Assembly (NCBI RefSeq): GCF_002994445.1
Contig: NZ_MRZJ01000011.1
Span: 1-55,222 of the forward strand
DNA: 55,222 bases
DNA from: Staphylococcus simulans
GTDB taxonomy: Bacteria; Bacillota; Bacilli; Staphylococcales; Staphylococcaceae
Direction of reading: 5' to 3'
Shown here: piece by piece, positions 16,791-26,035 of the stretch
How positions within the stretch are numbered: the stretch's first letter is position 1
Layout: the number at the start of each line of letters is the position of its first letter
The notes under the pieces: generated by a model
What the model was told of the DNA's origin: nothing
Seen by the model: the letters and a program-made list of their open reading frames with translations, nothing else
The model's database searches: none
Position numbers and translations under genes: made by a program

Positions 16791-18311
16791 ATGAAAGAGA
16801 ATGCAAAGAAAAAGGGGTTTATGGACAAATTTCTGGATATCATTGAGAAGTCGGGGAACAAACTTCCAGATCCAGTTGTTATCTTTATTTCATTATGTGT
16901 GATTATTTTAATTGCTTCGTTTATTACAGGGAGCTTAGGTGTAAAAGCGAAGAATCCGGCTGATGGGAAAGTCGTTGAAGCAGTGAACTTATTGACACCT
17001 AGCGGTATTGCGAAAATGATTTCTGAAGCTGTAAATAACTTCGCAACTTTCCCGCCGCTCGGCTTAGTACTGGTCGTTATGATCGGGGTGGGGATAGCAG
17101 AAAAGACAGGCTACTTTGAAACTGTGATGAAATATACAATTGAAAAAGCACCTAAACAAATTATTGTACCGGTGATTATATTTGTCGGGATTTTAGGGAA
17201 CGCAGCCGGGGATGCAGCACCGATTGTATTGCCTCCGATTGCGGCGATGGTCTTTATTAAATTAGGCTATCATCCGATTGCAGGGCTGGTTATGGCTTAT
17301 GCCTCAGCGCTCGGCGGTTTTTCAGCCAGTTTAGTCATCGGGATGACTGACGCTTTAGTAGTTTCTTTTACAGAACCCGCAACTAAATTGGTCAGCGATG
17401 CTGTCCATGTGAATGCGGCGATGAACTATTATTTCTTATGTGCTTCTACAGTATTATTGTTAGTTGTGGCTTGGTTTGTAACAGTGAAAATTGTCATACC
17501 GAGATTCGGACATTATGAGAACCGTGTAGAAGAAACTGAAGCAGATGTAACACCGCTTGAACGCCGTGCTATGATTTGGTCGAACATTGCTTTAGTTGTG
17601 GTACTGCTTGTCATTGCGGCACTGACAATTCCAGAAAACGGTTTGCTGAGAAATCCGAAGACAGGCAGTATTATCAATGACTCGCCGTTAATGGATGGCA
17701 TTGTGCCGATTATTACGATTTTATTCTTAGTACCTGGTTTAGTGTATGGCTTTGTCGCAAAGACAATGCGTACGTCACGTCAATTTGCTGAAATGCTTGG
17801 CGAAGCGATGAGTACAATGGGACCATTTATCGTGATTGTCTTCTTTGCATCGCAGATGCTCGCATACTTCACTTGGAGTAATTTAGGAACAATCTTAGCC
17901 ATCAAAGGCGCAGATGCCTTGCAAGGTCAAAATGGTGTAGTACTTATTTTAGGAGTGCTGATTCTCTCAGCCGGTATTAATATGCTGATGGGAAGTGCCT
18001 CTGCGAAATGGGCTATCTTAGCACCGATACTGATACCTATGCTGATGCTGCTCGGTTACCATCCGGCATTTACACAAACAATTTATCGTGTCGGGGATTC
18101 GATTACGAACCCGATTACACCGATGATGCCGTACTTGCCGTTGTTGTTATCCTTTGCACAAAAATACCAAAAGAATATCGGTTTAGGTACATTGATTGCA
18201 GGGCTTATGCCGTATTCTGTCGCATTCGGTATCTTTTGGACGTTATTGCTTGTGATTTGGTATCTGCTAGGTATTCCAGTAGGACCAGGCGGACCGATTC
18301 ACTTGAAGTAA
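16791..18311 (+). CDS. AbgT-family transporter (p-aminobenzoyl-glutamate/MtrF type)
   Basis: A 506-residue polytopic membrane protein. Diagnostic blocks are GNKLPDPVVIF at about residue 22, GVGIAEKTGYFE, GNAAGDAAPIVLPP, the amphipathic SAGINMLMGSASAKWAILAPILIPML and SITNPITPMMPYLP. All are conserved in AbgT/MtrF, which move p-aminobenzoyl-glutamate or export sulfonamide-like compounds. An M20 amidohydrolase follows 26 bp later, which favours uptake of an N-acyl amino acid that is then hydrolysed, as in the E. coli abg system. Start ATG 16791 follows AGGGGGGA. Confidence 0.92.
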   Translation: MKENAKKKGFMDKFLDIIEKSGNKLPDPVVIFISLCVIILIASFITGSLGVKAKNPADGKVVEAVNLLTPSGIAKMISEAVNNFATFPPLGLVLVVMIGVGIAEKTGYFETVMKYTIEKAPKQIIVPVIIFVGILGNAAGDAAPIVLPPIAAMVFIKLGYHPIAGLVMAYASALGGFSASLVIGMTDALVVSFTEPATKLVSDAVHVNAAMNYYFLCASTVLLLVVAWFVTVKIVIPRFGHYENRVEETEADVTPLERRAMIWSNIALVVVLLVIAALTIPENGLLRNPKTGSIINDSPLMDGIVPIITILFLVPGLVYGFVAKTMRTSRQFAEMLGEAMSTMGPFIVIVFFASQMLAYFTWSNLGTILAIKGADALQGQNGVVLILGVLILSAGINMLMGSASAKWAILAPILIPMLMLLGYHPAFTQTIYRVGDSITNPITPMMPYLPLLLSFAQKYQKNIGLGTLIAGLMPYSVAFGIFWTLLLVIWYLLGIPVGPGGPIHLK

Positions 18312-18337
18312 GGATGAGCTGTTAAGGGGGACAAACT

Positions 18338-19489
18338 ATGAACTATGAACAATACAAAGATCGTATTATCGCATATCGCAGACATCTGCATGCACATCCT
18401 GAAGTTTCTTTTCAGGAATACGAAACAGCCGCATTTATTCGCGAGCAGCTTTATAACATGGACTGCAAAGTGGTAGAACTGACTGAAACAAGTACAGTTG
18501 CGGTATTTAACGAAGGCAAAGGCAAAAAGATTGGTTTACGTGCTGATATTGATGCTTTGCCGATGCAAGAACAACGTACCGATTTAGAATTTATGTCGCA
18601 AAACAAAGGGGTGATGCATGCATGCGGGCATGACGGCCATACTGCCGTATTACTCGGTGCAGCCCATTACTTTGATGAACATCGCACATCGATTCCAAAT
18701 GAAGTCCACTGCATCTTCCAGCATGCAGAAGAACTGATTCCAGGCGGTGCGAGAGAAATGGTGGCGACAGGGTATTTTGATGACTTTGACTTTATATACG
18801 GCCATCATTTATGGACACCTTTAGAATTAGGATTCATTGATATTAAAGAAGGGCCGGCCAGTGCCAACTCAGATATTTATCATATTACGATTAAAGGGCA
18901 TGGCGGACATGCCAGTCAGCCGAATTTGGCACTAGATCCGCTAGTGCTTGGTGCACAATTCGTCAATAACTTGCAGACGATTGTTTCAAGAGATGTCTAT
19001 CCGTTTGATCCGGTAGTTGTATCTAATACTATCTTTCAAGCAGGTAATATCGGTGCTGAAAATGTCATCGCTGATAAAATCACCCTTGGCGGTTCTGTCC
19101 GTACAACGAAAGAAGAAAACAGACAACTGGTTAAAAGACAAATGGAACGTCTGCTCGCAACGACATGTGAAAGTGTCGGTGCAACGTACAAATTAGATTA
19201 TCTTGTCGGTTATGATGGTGTCTATAATGACCCGGAAAAGACACGCTTTGTAAAACAATTAGCAGAAACTTATTTCCCAGGAAAAGTCGTCACGAAAGAT
19301 CCGATGATGGGCGGAGAAGATTTCAGTGCCTTTTCTAATATTGTGCCGAGTACGTATGTCTTTATAGGTGCAGGTACTAAAGCAGGAGAATATGACAGAC
19401 CGCATCATCACCCAAGATTTGCTTTGAATGAAGATGCATTCGAAATGGCGTTTGATATGTTTGTGGAAGTAGCGAAACATTATAAATAA
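18338..19489 (+). CDS. M20-family amidohydrolase (aminoacylase/AbgA-like)
   Basis: A 383-residue M20D metallopeptidase-type enzyme. Metal ligands and motifs are visible: RRHLHAHPEVSFQE at the N-terminus, GLRADIDALPM, HACGHDGHTA, HAEELIPGGA, the lid-domain IKGHGGHASQPN and the C-terminal GGEDFSAF. It cleaves N-acyl or N-aminobenzoyl amino acids. It lies 26 bp behind the AbgT transporter with AAGGGGGA before the ATG, so uptake and hydrolysis are probably coupled. Hippurate-like, N-acetyl amino acid or p-aminobenzoyl-glutamate substrates are all possible. Confidence 0.92.
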   Translation: MNYEQYKDRIIAYRRHLHAHPEVSFQEYETAAFIREQLYNMDCKVVELTETSTVAVFNEGKGKKIGLRADIDALPMQEQRTDLEFMSQNKGVMHACGHDGHTAVLLGAAHYFDEHRTSIPNEVHCIFQHAEELIPGGAREMVATGYFDDFDFIYGHHLWTPLELGFIDIKEGPASANSDIYHITIKGHGGHASQPNLALDPLVLGAQFVNNLQTIVSRDVYPFDPVVVSNTIFQAGNIGAENVIADKITLGGSVRTTKEENRQLVKRQMERLLATTCESVGATYKLDYLVGYDGVYNDPEKTRFVKQLAETYFPGKVVTKDPMMGGEDFSAFSNIVPSTYVFIGAGTKAGEYDRPHHHPRFALNEDAFEMAFDMFVEVAKHYK

Positions 19490-19878
19490 TGTATGATAAA
19501 CCAATGTTTTTGTAACAAATATAAGGATTTTTACAATTAATTAATATTTAAATTCACCTTATAATAACAATTAAACTATTACCATAATTTTATATATACA
19601 TGATTAATAGGTTGTGTTACGATATAAATAACTGACAGGCTATGATGTGTGTCCTCAATACTTTAATGTTATTGAGGACTTTTTTATAGCATCTAACATC
19701 AATCATTGATTGGTATCTATTACTTTAATCGAAAACTTGAGTATTCTGATAAAGTAAGTGCAGTTTAAGGCAATCAGTATACATAATGAACCATGCGTTG
19801 AACTACTTGAGCCGCCATCTTTAAGGTGCTTGAGCGTTTGATATAAATATATAAATAAAAAGTACTGGAGGAGTAAAG
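19490..19878. other. Intergenic region with a possible small transcript
   Basis: About 390 bp without a convincing protein gene. It is AT-rich up to 19610. A compact unit follows: a TATAAA-like box near 19620-19630 and a strong terminator at 19649-19685. To the right, 19690-19860 has two CTTGAGC copies and the lipoprotein gene's ribosome binding site GGAGGAG. Confidence 0.5.
19649..19687 (+). terminator. Orphan intrinsic terminator
   Basis: GTCCTCAATA pairs with TATTGAGGAC around a CTTTAATGT loop, followed by six Ts. It lies 160 bp after the amidohydrolase stop, so it ends either a long 3' UTR or a separate small RNA. Confidence 0.75.
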
Positions 19879-20724
19879 TTGAAATTTACGAAATTAGGAA
19901 TTTTTATTGGATTTATCGCATTATTTATTATTTTAGCTGGATGTCAAAGCCAAGAGGACAAAGAGAAAGAGTTTAAAAAACAAACGAACCTATACATTGA
20001 TAAACTCGCAAAAAATGTAGACAAAGTAGATAAAGCAGGTACAGATAACCCTGAGGACCATAAGAAAATCATCAGTGTTACAGACAAAGCGAATAAACAA
20101 ATCAAATCAGATTTTAAAAAGTATAAAGAAGACTTCAACAAAGATGCATTAGATAATAAAGATAACAAAAAAATCTATCAAACTATCAGCAACATCACAG
20201 ATATCTATACACAGTCTTATGATAACTTGCACAAAATTTCAAAAGCAGAAGGCTTAGATAAAGAATCATTTGCAAAACATGCATTGAATGAATTTACTAA
20301 TTCATACGTGGCATTAGGAACACAAATGAGCAACTTAGAGAAAAGCAAAGCGAAGAAAATTTTAAATGAAAAAGCGTATGACCACTTAAAGAGCACGATT
20401 GATCGTTCAACGAATGAAGTGGATACTGTAGCTAAAGGCTATGCGATGCTTCAAGGACAAGGGTTTGATCTTAAAGCAGAAGATATGCCGAAGTTCGATG
20501 CTGTGAAGTACGGAAAATATCATAAAGACGGTGAAACGAAAGAAGTTTCTGCAGATAAATACAATCAGCTTGCGGACAAAGCCAACAAAATCTATGACAA
20601 AGATTCACAAGTACCGCATGTTGATAAAAGTGTGAATGAACTTTCATACAAACTCTTAGAAGAAAAATACAACTATGCAAAAGCAGTGAAAGAATTAGTC
20701 GACAGTTTAACAGAAGCAGCATAA
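19879..20724 (+). CDS. Secreted lipoprotein, YkyA-like putative cell-wall-binding
   Basis: A 281-residue protein starting at TTG 19879 behind GGAGGAG. A short basic n-region, a hydrophobic core and the lipobox ILAGC place the lipidated Cys at residue 22. The mature part is Lys/Asp-rich, strongly helical and highly charged, with no membrane segments, like YkyA-type or EMYY-type lipoproteins of Firmicutes. No enzyme motif is visible. It is a single gene, with a bidirectional terminator before the phosphoesterase gene. The lipoprotein call is firm; the family name is tentative. Confidence 0.75.
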   Translation: MKFTKLGIFIGFIALFIILAGCQSQEDKEKEFKKQTNLYIDKLAKNVDKVDKAGTDNPEDHKKIISVTDKANKQIKSDFKKYKEDFNKDALDNKDNKKIYQTISNITDIYTQSYDNLHKISKAEGLDKESFAKHALNEFTNSYVALGTQMSNLEKSKAKKILNEKAYDHLKSTIDRSTNEVDTVAKGYAMLQGQGFDLKAEDMPKFDAVKYGKYHKDGETKEVSADKYNQLADKANKIYDKDSQVPHVDKSVNELSYKLLEEKYNYAKAVKELVDSLTEAA

Positions 20725-20743
20725 AAAATTTGATATAAGCATA

Positions 20744-20784
20744 AAACACAGCCTCCGTATTGAATGCGGGGGCTGTGTTTGTCT
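20744..20784. terminator. Bidirectional terminator between lipoprotein and phosphoesterase genes
   Basis: AAACACAGCCTCCG pairs with CGGGGGCTGTGTTT (14 bp, one G-U) around TATTGAATG. Confidence 0.9.
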
Positions 20785-20794
20785 TTAATGTAAT

Positions 20795-22327
20795 CTATAC
20801 TTCAACTTTGAAATCTGTCACATTCGGAATATCCAATTCAGGATGTGCTTGCAAGTAATCAATAATCAGCTGTGCACCTTCAGTCGGAATCGATTTGATA
20901 ATTTTATCTTCACTGAACATTGGATAGTTGCCGCCGCCGACAGCACGATAATTATTCAGTACGACTTCATAGGTTTGATGCATAGCAATCGGCTGTCCTT
21001 GATGTGTCAAACGTGTAATACGTTCGCCTTTAGGATTGCCTGCTTTGATAGTATAGGTGATACCTGACCAAATATCATAATTGTAATGCTGAGGCTTAGG
21101 TTCAATATATTCAGGGTTCACAATGACTTCTTGGTCTTGTACTTCAAAGTATTTTGCTGTTTGTTCCAAAGCATCTTTAATGTCTTGTCCGCTGAGTTTA
21201 AGTACGTTGAAAGTATTAGGGAAGGGATAATTGTTTAAGACATCCCGCATTGTGACTTCGCCTTTAAAGCCGCGTGATAAATCAAATAAGGCAGATGCCG
21301 CAATCGGAGCATTGCTTGCTTCCATTAAGATATAATTCAAGAAGTTAAGGTATGGATGCGGTGCAGTGCGTGCTTTAAATTGATCTTCAACGGCCATATC
21401 TTCAGATAATAAAGTAATCGGTGCATCCAGCCATTGTTCGATGTAATCACTGAATTGCTGAAGCTCATCTGTCAGTACAGCTTTATCTGGATTATCATCT
21501 GTTAGAAGCTGTGCAGTCGCATGATAGACACCTTGATCATGGTAGTCTAAGACAATTTTGCCGACAGTATTGCCTTTAGAACCAGGCTGGATGACTGGGA
21601 CGCCGTGAATGACTTGTGCGATTTCACGATGCTGGTGGCCGGTGATTAAAAGGTCGATGTCGGTGTGGAAGCGGTCGAGCAATGCATAACTTTCATTTTC
21701 TCCAGTTAAGGCTTCCGTAGGTGCACCGCTTTCTAAATCTCTTTCAAACCCGCCATGGTAACATACTGCCACAATATCTGATTTGGCTCTGACTTCAGGC
21801 AGCCACTGTGCCAATGTGCTTTCAGCACTTTCAAATGTCAGATCTTCAATGTATTCTGCTTTCTCCCAGTGCGGGATATATTGTGTAGTTAAACCAATCA
21901 CGCCAATCGTCAATCCCTCTCTTTGTAAATACGTGACACCATGACCAGTGAAGGGTTCGCCGTTTTCTAAAATGTTCGCAGATAAGACTGGATAATCTAA
22001 ATCCGCTAATGTGTCTTTGAGATAATTTAATCCGAAGTTAAACTCATGATTTCCGATTACACCTAAGTCAAATCCGAATTGATTATAAATCGCCGCCAGC
22101 TGTTCTGCAGATTCTCTTTCTTTCGCAAGATAATGTCCAATAGGCGATCCTTGAAGAAAGTCGCCGTTATCTATACGAATCGTGTTTTTGTACTGTGCAC
22201 TATCTTCTTCTATGATGGCTTTGGTATGCAAGAGCCCCATCGGTAATCGTTGCGTCTTGTCTTGATAGTCGGTTGGAAAGAGATAGCCGTGTACATCGCT
22301 GACGATATAGAATGCAAGTTGTGTCAA
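20795..22327 (-). CDS. Calcineurin-type metallophosphoesterase / 5'-nucleotidase family protein
   Basis: A 510-residue two-domain protein. Dimetal motifs appear in order: DVHG, DNGDFLQGSP, GNHEFNFG, CYHGGFE and GHQHRE. The C-terminal 5'-nucleotidase domain carries the substrate-binding NYRAVGGGNYPMF. Relatives hydrolyse nucleotide 5'- or 2',3'-cyclic phosphates. No signal peptide is visible at the N-terminus, so it may be cytosolic. The secreted-protein gene ends only 24 bp upstream in the same direction and they are probably cotranscribed. Phosphonate-type ABC transporter genes lie just beyond, which suggests a role in phosphorus supply. Confidence 0.9.
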   Translation of the reverse strand: MTQLAFYIVSDVHGYLFPTDYQDKTQRLPMGLLHTKAIIEEDSAQYKNTIRIDNGDFLQGSPIGHYLAKERESAEQLAAIYNQFGFDLGVIGNHEFNFGLNYLKDTLADLDYPVLSANILENGEPFTGHGVTYLQREGLTIGVIGLTTQYIPHWEKAEYIEDLTFESAESTLAQWLPEVRAKSDIVAVCYHGGFERDLESGAPTEALTGENESYALLDRFHTDIDLLITGHQHREIAQVIHGVPVIQPGSKGNTVGKIVLDYHDQGVYHATAQLLTDDNPDKAVLTDELQQFSDYIEQWLDAPITLLSEDMAVEDQFKARTAPHPYLNFLNYILMEASNAPIAASALFDLSRGFKGEVTMRDVLNNYPFPNTFNVLKLSGQDIKDALEQTAKYFEVQDQEVIVNPEYIEPKPQHYNYDIWSGITYTIKAGNPKGERITRLTHQGQPIAMHQTYEVVLNNYRAVGGGNYPMFSEDKIIKSIPTEGAQLIIDYLQAHPELDIPNVTDFKVEV

Positions 22328-22350
22328 AGTAAAATCCCCCTATGTGCGTA

Positions 22351-23916
22351 TCAGTTAATCGTTATAGATTGTGTTTTCAGGTTATGCGAACCTTGTTTTA
22401 AACGCAAGTGTGCAGATCCTGAAGCATCAGATATTGTTTGACCTTTCAATGTCAGTGTCGCATTGCCGTTTCTGTCTGTTTGAACAGACTGTGCTGTACT
22501 ATAACCTGGTGATGATTGTGTGCCGAATGTCGCAAGCTGTCGTCCGCCATCTGCGTAAATACCGGCACGCAAATCGTTTAAAGTTTGGTTGGCAGGCTGA
22601 TCTTTAAATTGGATTTTGATAGTAAATGTTTGTCCTGCTTGAAGCTGTTCAGGCACATCGAATGCAATGCCATTCGTATTGATAGATGTGCTGCTTGTAT
22701 CCTCATCTGGTGTTGAAGGCTGTTCTTCTTTTGGAGTTTCAGATTGTGAGCCTCCATAGCTGCCAGCCGCAAAAGTTGATGGGTCATACCATTTATAACC
22801 TGCTTTAGGTGCTGACCAAGGTTCTTTTTGCGGTTCTGTTGATTGCTTTGGCTGTTCGAAATCTTTCAATGGTGTGGCTTGGTCTTTTGAGATACCGAGT
22901 GCTGTGATCGATTCGGCATCCTCTTGTTTGCCGAGCCACGTTGTTAAGTTAGAGAGCAATTGCTGATTGTCTGCTTCTTTAAAGCCGTCATAAGTTTTCT
23001 TTGTATCTCCGCTGTCTTCTCGTTTGTATTTCGGTGTGCTGTCTTCAACTAAAGATGAATCACCGATAAATGCAGCTTTGCCTTTGCCGACTTTAGACAC
23101 CGCGACATAAGGCCCTTCAGCTTTACCGCCTCCGGCATAAACGCCTTGATCCACTGCATGCGACCATTTTTGTTCTGAAGATAAACCTTCAGGTGTATAA
23201 ATAATGCCCTTTGCTTTATCAGGGTCAGTAATGGCTAACGTTGAGCCTGCATGCATAGAAACACTGTTGACATTATCTGTGATGCCCATTGCATCTTTGC
23301 CTGTTACCATATTTTTCGTTGTAAGATTGTTTAAACCATTATATCTAAAGCGTACACCAAAGTTTTCAGCTAACCAATCAGAACTGTTTACGCCTTGCAT
23401 AGCCTCTGATTGCTTTTCATCTTGTGTCATATCTTTGGTCATATCATTGTATGCACCGCGGCGATAGCCGTTCATGGCTTCAGATGAATCAATACGGTTC
23501 AAGTTGCGGTCTGCGTTATAGTGATCAGAAATAAAAATAATACTGCCGCCTTGTTTCGCAAAATCAACCATAGCTTGTTGTTCAGAAGATTTGAAAGGTG
23601 TATTCGCTTCAGGAATGACTAGAATCTTTGTATCTTTTAACTTTTCAGGCGTGATACTTGCTCGTCCGCGTAATTCTTTCACTTGATAACCTTGCTTTGC
23701 GATTTGGTTGGCATAATCAGAAAAACCGCCGTCTAAGACCCAATCTGCCGCACCTGCGGTTTGGGCATGTGAATTATCCATAAGTACTTTTCCTTTTTCA
23801 GCTTCTCCGATAGTCGGTGCATCAGTTGTACTTTGTGCGTATGTATCAGGTGATGCACTGAGTAGTGTAGTTGCAATCAGAACAGAACTTGCGACGTAAC
23901 GATGGATTACTTTCAA
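22351..23916 (-). CDS. Secreted protein with a glutamine-amidotransferase-like fold domain
   Basis: A 521-residue protein with a signal peptide (VIHRYVASSVLIATTLLSAS, likely cleavage near residue 27). Residues about 40-320 show alternating strands and helices with ILVIPEANTPF, GGSIIFISDHYN and AFIGDSSLV, resembling ThuA/DUF4350-type class I amidotransferase-like folds without an evident catalytic triad. A Pro/Ser/Thr/Glu linker (about 370-420) leads to a beta-rich C-terminal domain (FDVPEQLQAGQTFTIKIQF), probably immunoglobulin-like. It carries no LPXTG, so it is probably released. Cotranscribed with the phosphoesterase; function not known to me. Confidence 0.7.
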   Translation of the reverse strand: MKVIHRYVASSVLIATTLLSASPDTYAQSTTDAPTIGEAEKGKVLMDNSHAQTAGAADWVLDGGFSDYANQIAKQGYQVKELRGRASITPEKLKDTKILVIPEANTPFKSSEQQAMVDFAKQGGSIIFISDHYNADRNLNRIDSSEAMNGYRRGAYNDMTKDMTQDEKQSEAMQGVNSSDWLAENFGVRFRYNGLNNLTTKNMVTGKDAMGITDNVNSVSMHAGSTLAITDPDKAKGIIYTPEGLSSEQKWSHAVDQGVYAGGGKAEGPYVAVSKVGKGKAAFIGDSSLVEDSTPKYKREDSGDTKKTYDGFKEADNQQLLSNLTTWLGKQEDAESITALGISKDQATPLKDFEQPKQSTEPQKEPWSAPKAGYKWYDPSTFAAGSYGGSQSETPKEEQPSTPDEDTSSTSINTNGIAFDVPEQLQAGQTFTIKIQFKDQPANQTLNDLRAGIYADGGRQLATFGTQSSPGYSTAQSVQTDRNGNATLTLKGQTISDASGSAHLRLKQGSHNLKTQSITIN

Positions 23917-24170
23917 TTGAATGTTCCTCCTAAAATGGTTATGTATTTATTTTTATTTACTTGTCCTTTCATTATATTCGTAATCTTAGAAAGTTACATT
24001 GGATAAATTTAAGATTTACGATAACTTAACTAAAGCTTCAAATAATTTAAAACGAATCAACATCGCATAAATTATTTACTCAATCTACACAAATATTGTG
24101 TTGTTTCTCACTTTAATTCACTCATATAATAAATGTGTAACACATCACAATACATATGGAGGAATGTTGA

Positions 24171-25127
24171 ATGAGAAAGAAACATGCGTTAAAGTCACTC
24201 TTCGCTTTAATGATGGCAGTTATTTTATTCGTATCCGCTTGCGGCAACGGCAGTTCTTTAGACAATAAGAAAGAAAGTGATAAAGAGGGAGGCAGCGGGG
24301 ATTACAAACCTAAAGAATTAACAGTTCAATTCGTCCCTTCTCAAAATGCTGATAAGTTAGAAGCGAAAGCAAAACCGTTAGAAAAATTATTATCTAAAGA
24401 GTTAGGTATCCCAGTGAAAGTTTCAGTTTCAACGAACTACAACACAATTGTTGAAGCAATGAAATCTAAAAAAGTAGATGTTGGTTTCTTACCTCCAACA
24501 GCTTATACATTAGCGCATGATCAAAAAGCAGCCGATGTATTGCTTCAAGCACAACGTTTCGGAGTGAATAAGGACGGTTCAGATTCAAAAGAACTTACAA
24601 AGGACTATAAATCAGAAATTCTTGTTAAAAAAGATTCAGGTATTAAAAGTGTTAAAGATTTAAAAGGCAAAAAAATCGCGTTGCAAGATGTGACTTCAAC
24701 TGCAGGGTATACTTTCCCACTTGTTGAATTAGACAAAGAAGGCGTAAATGTCTTAAAAGACATGAAAGTTGTGAACATGAAAGGCCATGACCAAGCAGTC
24801 ATTTCATTAATGAACGGCGATGTAGATGCGGCAGCTGTATTCAATGATGCACGTAAAATCGTGAAAAAAGATGAACCGAAAGTCTTTGACGAAACTAAAA
24901 TTTTAAAATTAACTAAACCAATTCCAAACGATACAATCTCAGTGCGCAGCGATATGGATTCAAAATTCCGCGACAAATTGAAAAAAGCTTTTAAAGATAT
25001 TGCGAAAACAAAAGAAGGGCACAAAGTTATCAGTGAAGTTTACTCTCATGAAAACTACGTAGACAGCAAAGATGAAAACTTCGATATCGTTAGAGAATAC
25101 GAAAAAAAAGTCAAAGAAATGAAGTAA
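24171..25127 (+). CDS. phnD: Phosphonate/phosphite/phosphate ABC transporter substrate-binding lipoprotein PhnD
   Basis: A 318-residue lipoprotein; lipobox VSAC with Cys24. The mature part has the type II binding-protein layout. PhnD-family markers are LTVQFVPSQNADKLEAKAKP at the start of the domain, VDVGFLPPTAYTLAH, LKGKKIALQDVTSTAGYTFP and DVDAAAVFND. The Ser/Thr cluster in STAGYTFP would hold the phosphonate or phosphite oxygens. It is the first gene of phnD-phnC-phnE-phnE and has GGAGG before the ATG. A TATAAT box near 24125 is a plausible promoter. Whether it prefers phosphonate, phosphite or phosphate cannot be read from the sequence. Confidence 0.92.
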   Translation: MRKKHALKSLFALMMAVILFVSACGNGSSLDNKKESDKEGGSGDYKPKELTVQFVPSQNADKLEAKAKPLEKLLSKELGIPVKVSVSTNYNTIVEAMKSKKVDVGFLPPTAYTLAHDQKAADVLLQAQRFGVNKDGSDSKELTKDYKSEILVKKDSGIKSVKDLKGKKIALQDVTSTAGYTFPLVELDKEGVNVLKDMKVVNMKGHDQAVISLMNGDVDAAAVFNDARKIVKKDEPKVFDETKILKLTKPIPNDTISVRSDMDSKFRDKLKKAFKDIAKTKEGHKVISEVYSHENYVDSKDENFDIVREYEKKVKEMK

Positions 25128-25167
25128 GCACAAAGCTAACAGATGTGCACCATCACACCATTTTAAT

Positions 25168-25243
25168 GAGCGTATTTCAACGCAGTGAGGCTTGTAAGAG
25201 CACATTGAGTCCGTTGAATACGCTCGCTTTGTATTAAAGCGAG
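25168..25243 (+). promoter_or_regulatory. Two overlapping mRNA hairpins between phnD and phnC
   Basis: Stem 1 pairs 25168-25182 with 25212-25225 (about 14 bp, one bulge). Stem 2 pairs CTCGCTTT (25223-25230) with AAAGCGAG (25236-25243). They share 25223-25225 and so compete. The phnC ribosome binding site follows directly. They may protect the phnD message or lower phnC translation; there is no T-run, so this is not a classic terminator. Confidence 0.6.
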
Positions 25244-25254
25244 AAGGAAAGGAA

Positions 25255-26034
25255 ATGAGTATGAGTCAAATTGAATTTAAAGATGTACGCAAAGTTTATA
25301 GTAACGGTCATGTTGGTTTAGACCGTATTAATTTAAATATTGAAAAGGGTGATTTCGCAGTCATCGTCGGCTTGTCAGGATCAGGAAAATCGACATTACT
25401 GCGTTCTATCAACCGGCTGCATGATATTACAGAAGGGGAAATTCTGATTGACGGCAAATCGATAACGAAAGCCAGCGGCAACCAACTGCTTGAAATGCGC
25501 AGAAACATCGGTATGATTTTCCAAAATTTCAACTTAGTCAAACGTTCTTCGGTGATGCGTAATGTACTCAGCGGACGTGTCGGCTATCATCCGACTTGGA
25601 AAATGATTCTTGGTTTATTTCCGAAGGAAGACAAAATCAAAGCATTAGAAGCTTTAGACCGCGTCAATATTTTAGATAAGTATAAATCACGTTCTGATGA
25701 ATTATCCGGCGGGCAGCAACAGCGTATTTCTATTGCTAGAGCGTTATGCCAAGAACCTGCGATTATTTTAGCAGATGAGCCTGTTGCTTCATTAGATCCC
25801 TTAACAACCAAACAAGTGATGGATGATTTGAAACGTATCAATCAAGAATTAGGCATTACGATTATTATCAACTTGCACTTTGTGGATTTAGCACGCGAAT
25901 ACGGCACACGTATTATTGGTTTGCGCGATGGTCAATTGGTCTTTGACGGGCCTGTTGAGCGTGCAACAGATGAGGCCTTTAATGAAATTTACGGCCGTTC
26001 TATTCAAGACGAAGAGAAGTTAGGAGTGAATTAA
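25255..26034 (+). CDS. phnC: Phosphonate-type ABC transporter ATP-binding protein PhnC
   Basis: A 259-residue ATPase subunit. Walker [10 protein letters not shown] is at about 39-47, the Q-loop is IFQNFNLV, the signature LSGGQQQR, Walker B IILADEP, and the H-loop NLHFVDLA. Length and the long insert around [17 protein letters not shown] are typical of PhnC. Either ATG 25255 or ATG 25261 is possible; the second has better spacing from AAAGGA. It ends one base before phnE1 begins. Confidence 0.93.
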   Translation: MSMSQIEFKDVRKVYSNGHVGLDRINLNIEKGDFAVIVGLSGSGKSTLLRSINRLHDITEGEILIDGKSITKASGNQLLEMRRNIGMIFQNFNLVKRSSVMRNVLSGRVGYHPTWKMILGLFPKEDKIKALEALDRVNILDKYKSRSDELSGGQQQRISIARALCQEPAIILADEPVASLDPLTTKQVMDDLKRINQELGITIIINLHFVDLAREYGTRIIGLRDGQLVFDGPVERATDEAFNEIYGRSIQDEEKLGVN

Positions 26035-26035
26035 C

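Noticed and set aside
19690..19860. Fst/SprA-type toxin opposite the orphan terminator
   Set aside because: Minus-strand frames here are at most about 20 codons and lack the hydrophobic helix and charged tail of such toxins.
23917..24170. PhoP boxes between the secreted-protein gene and phnD
   Set aside because: Scattered TTACA-like hexamers occur, but not as direct repeats with regular 11-bp spacing.
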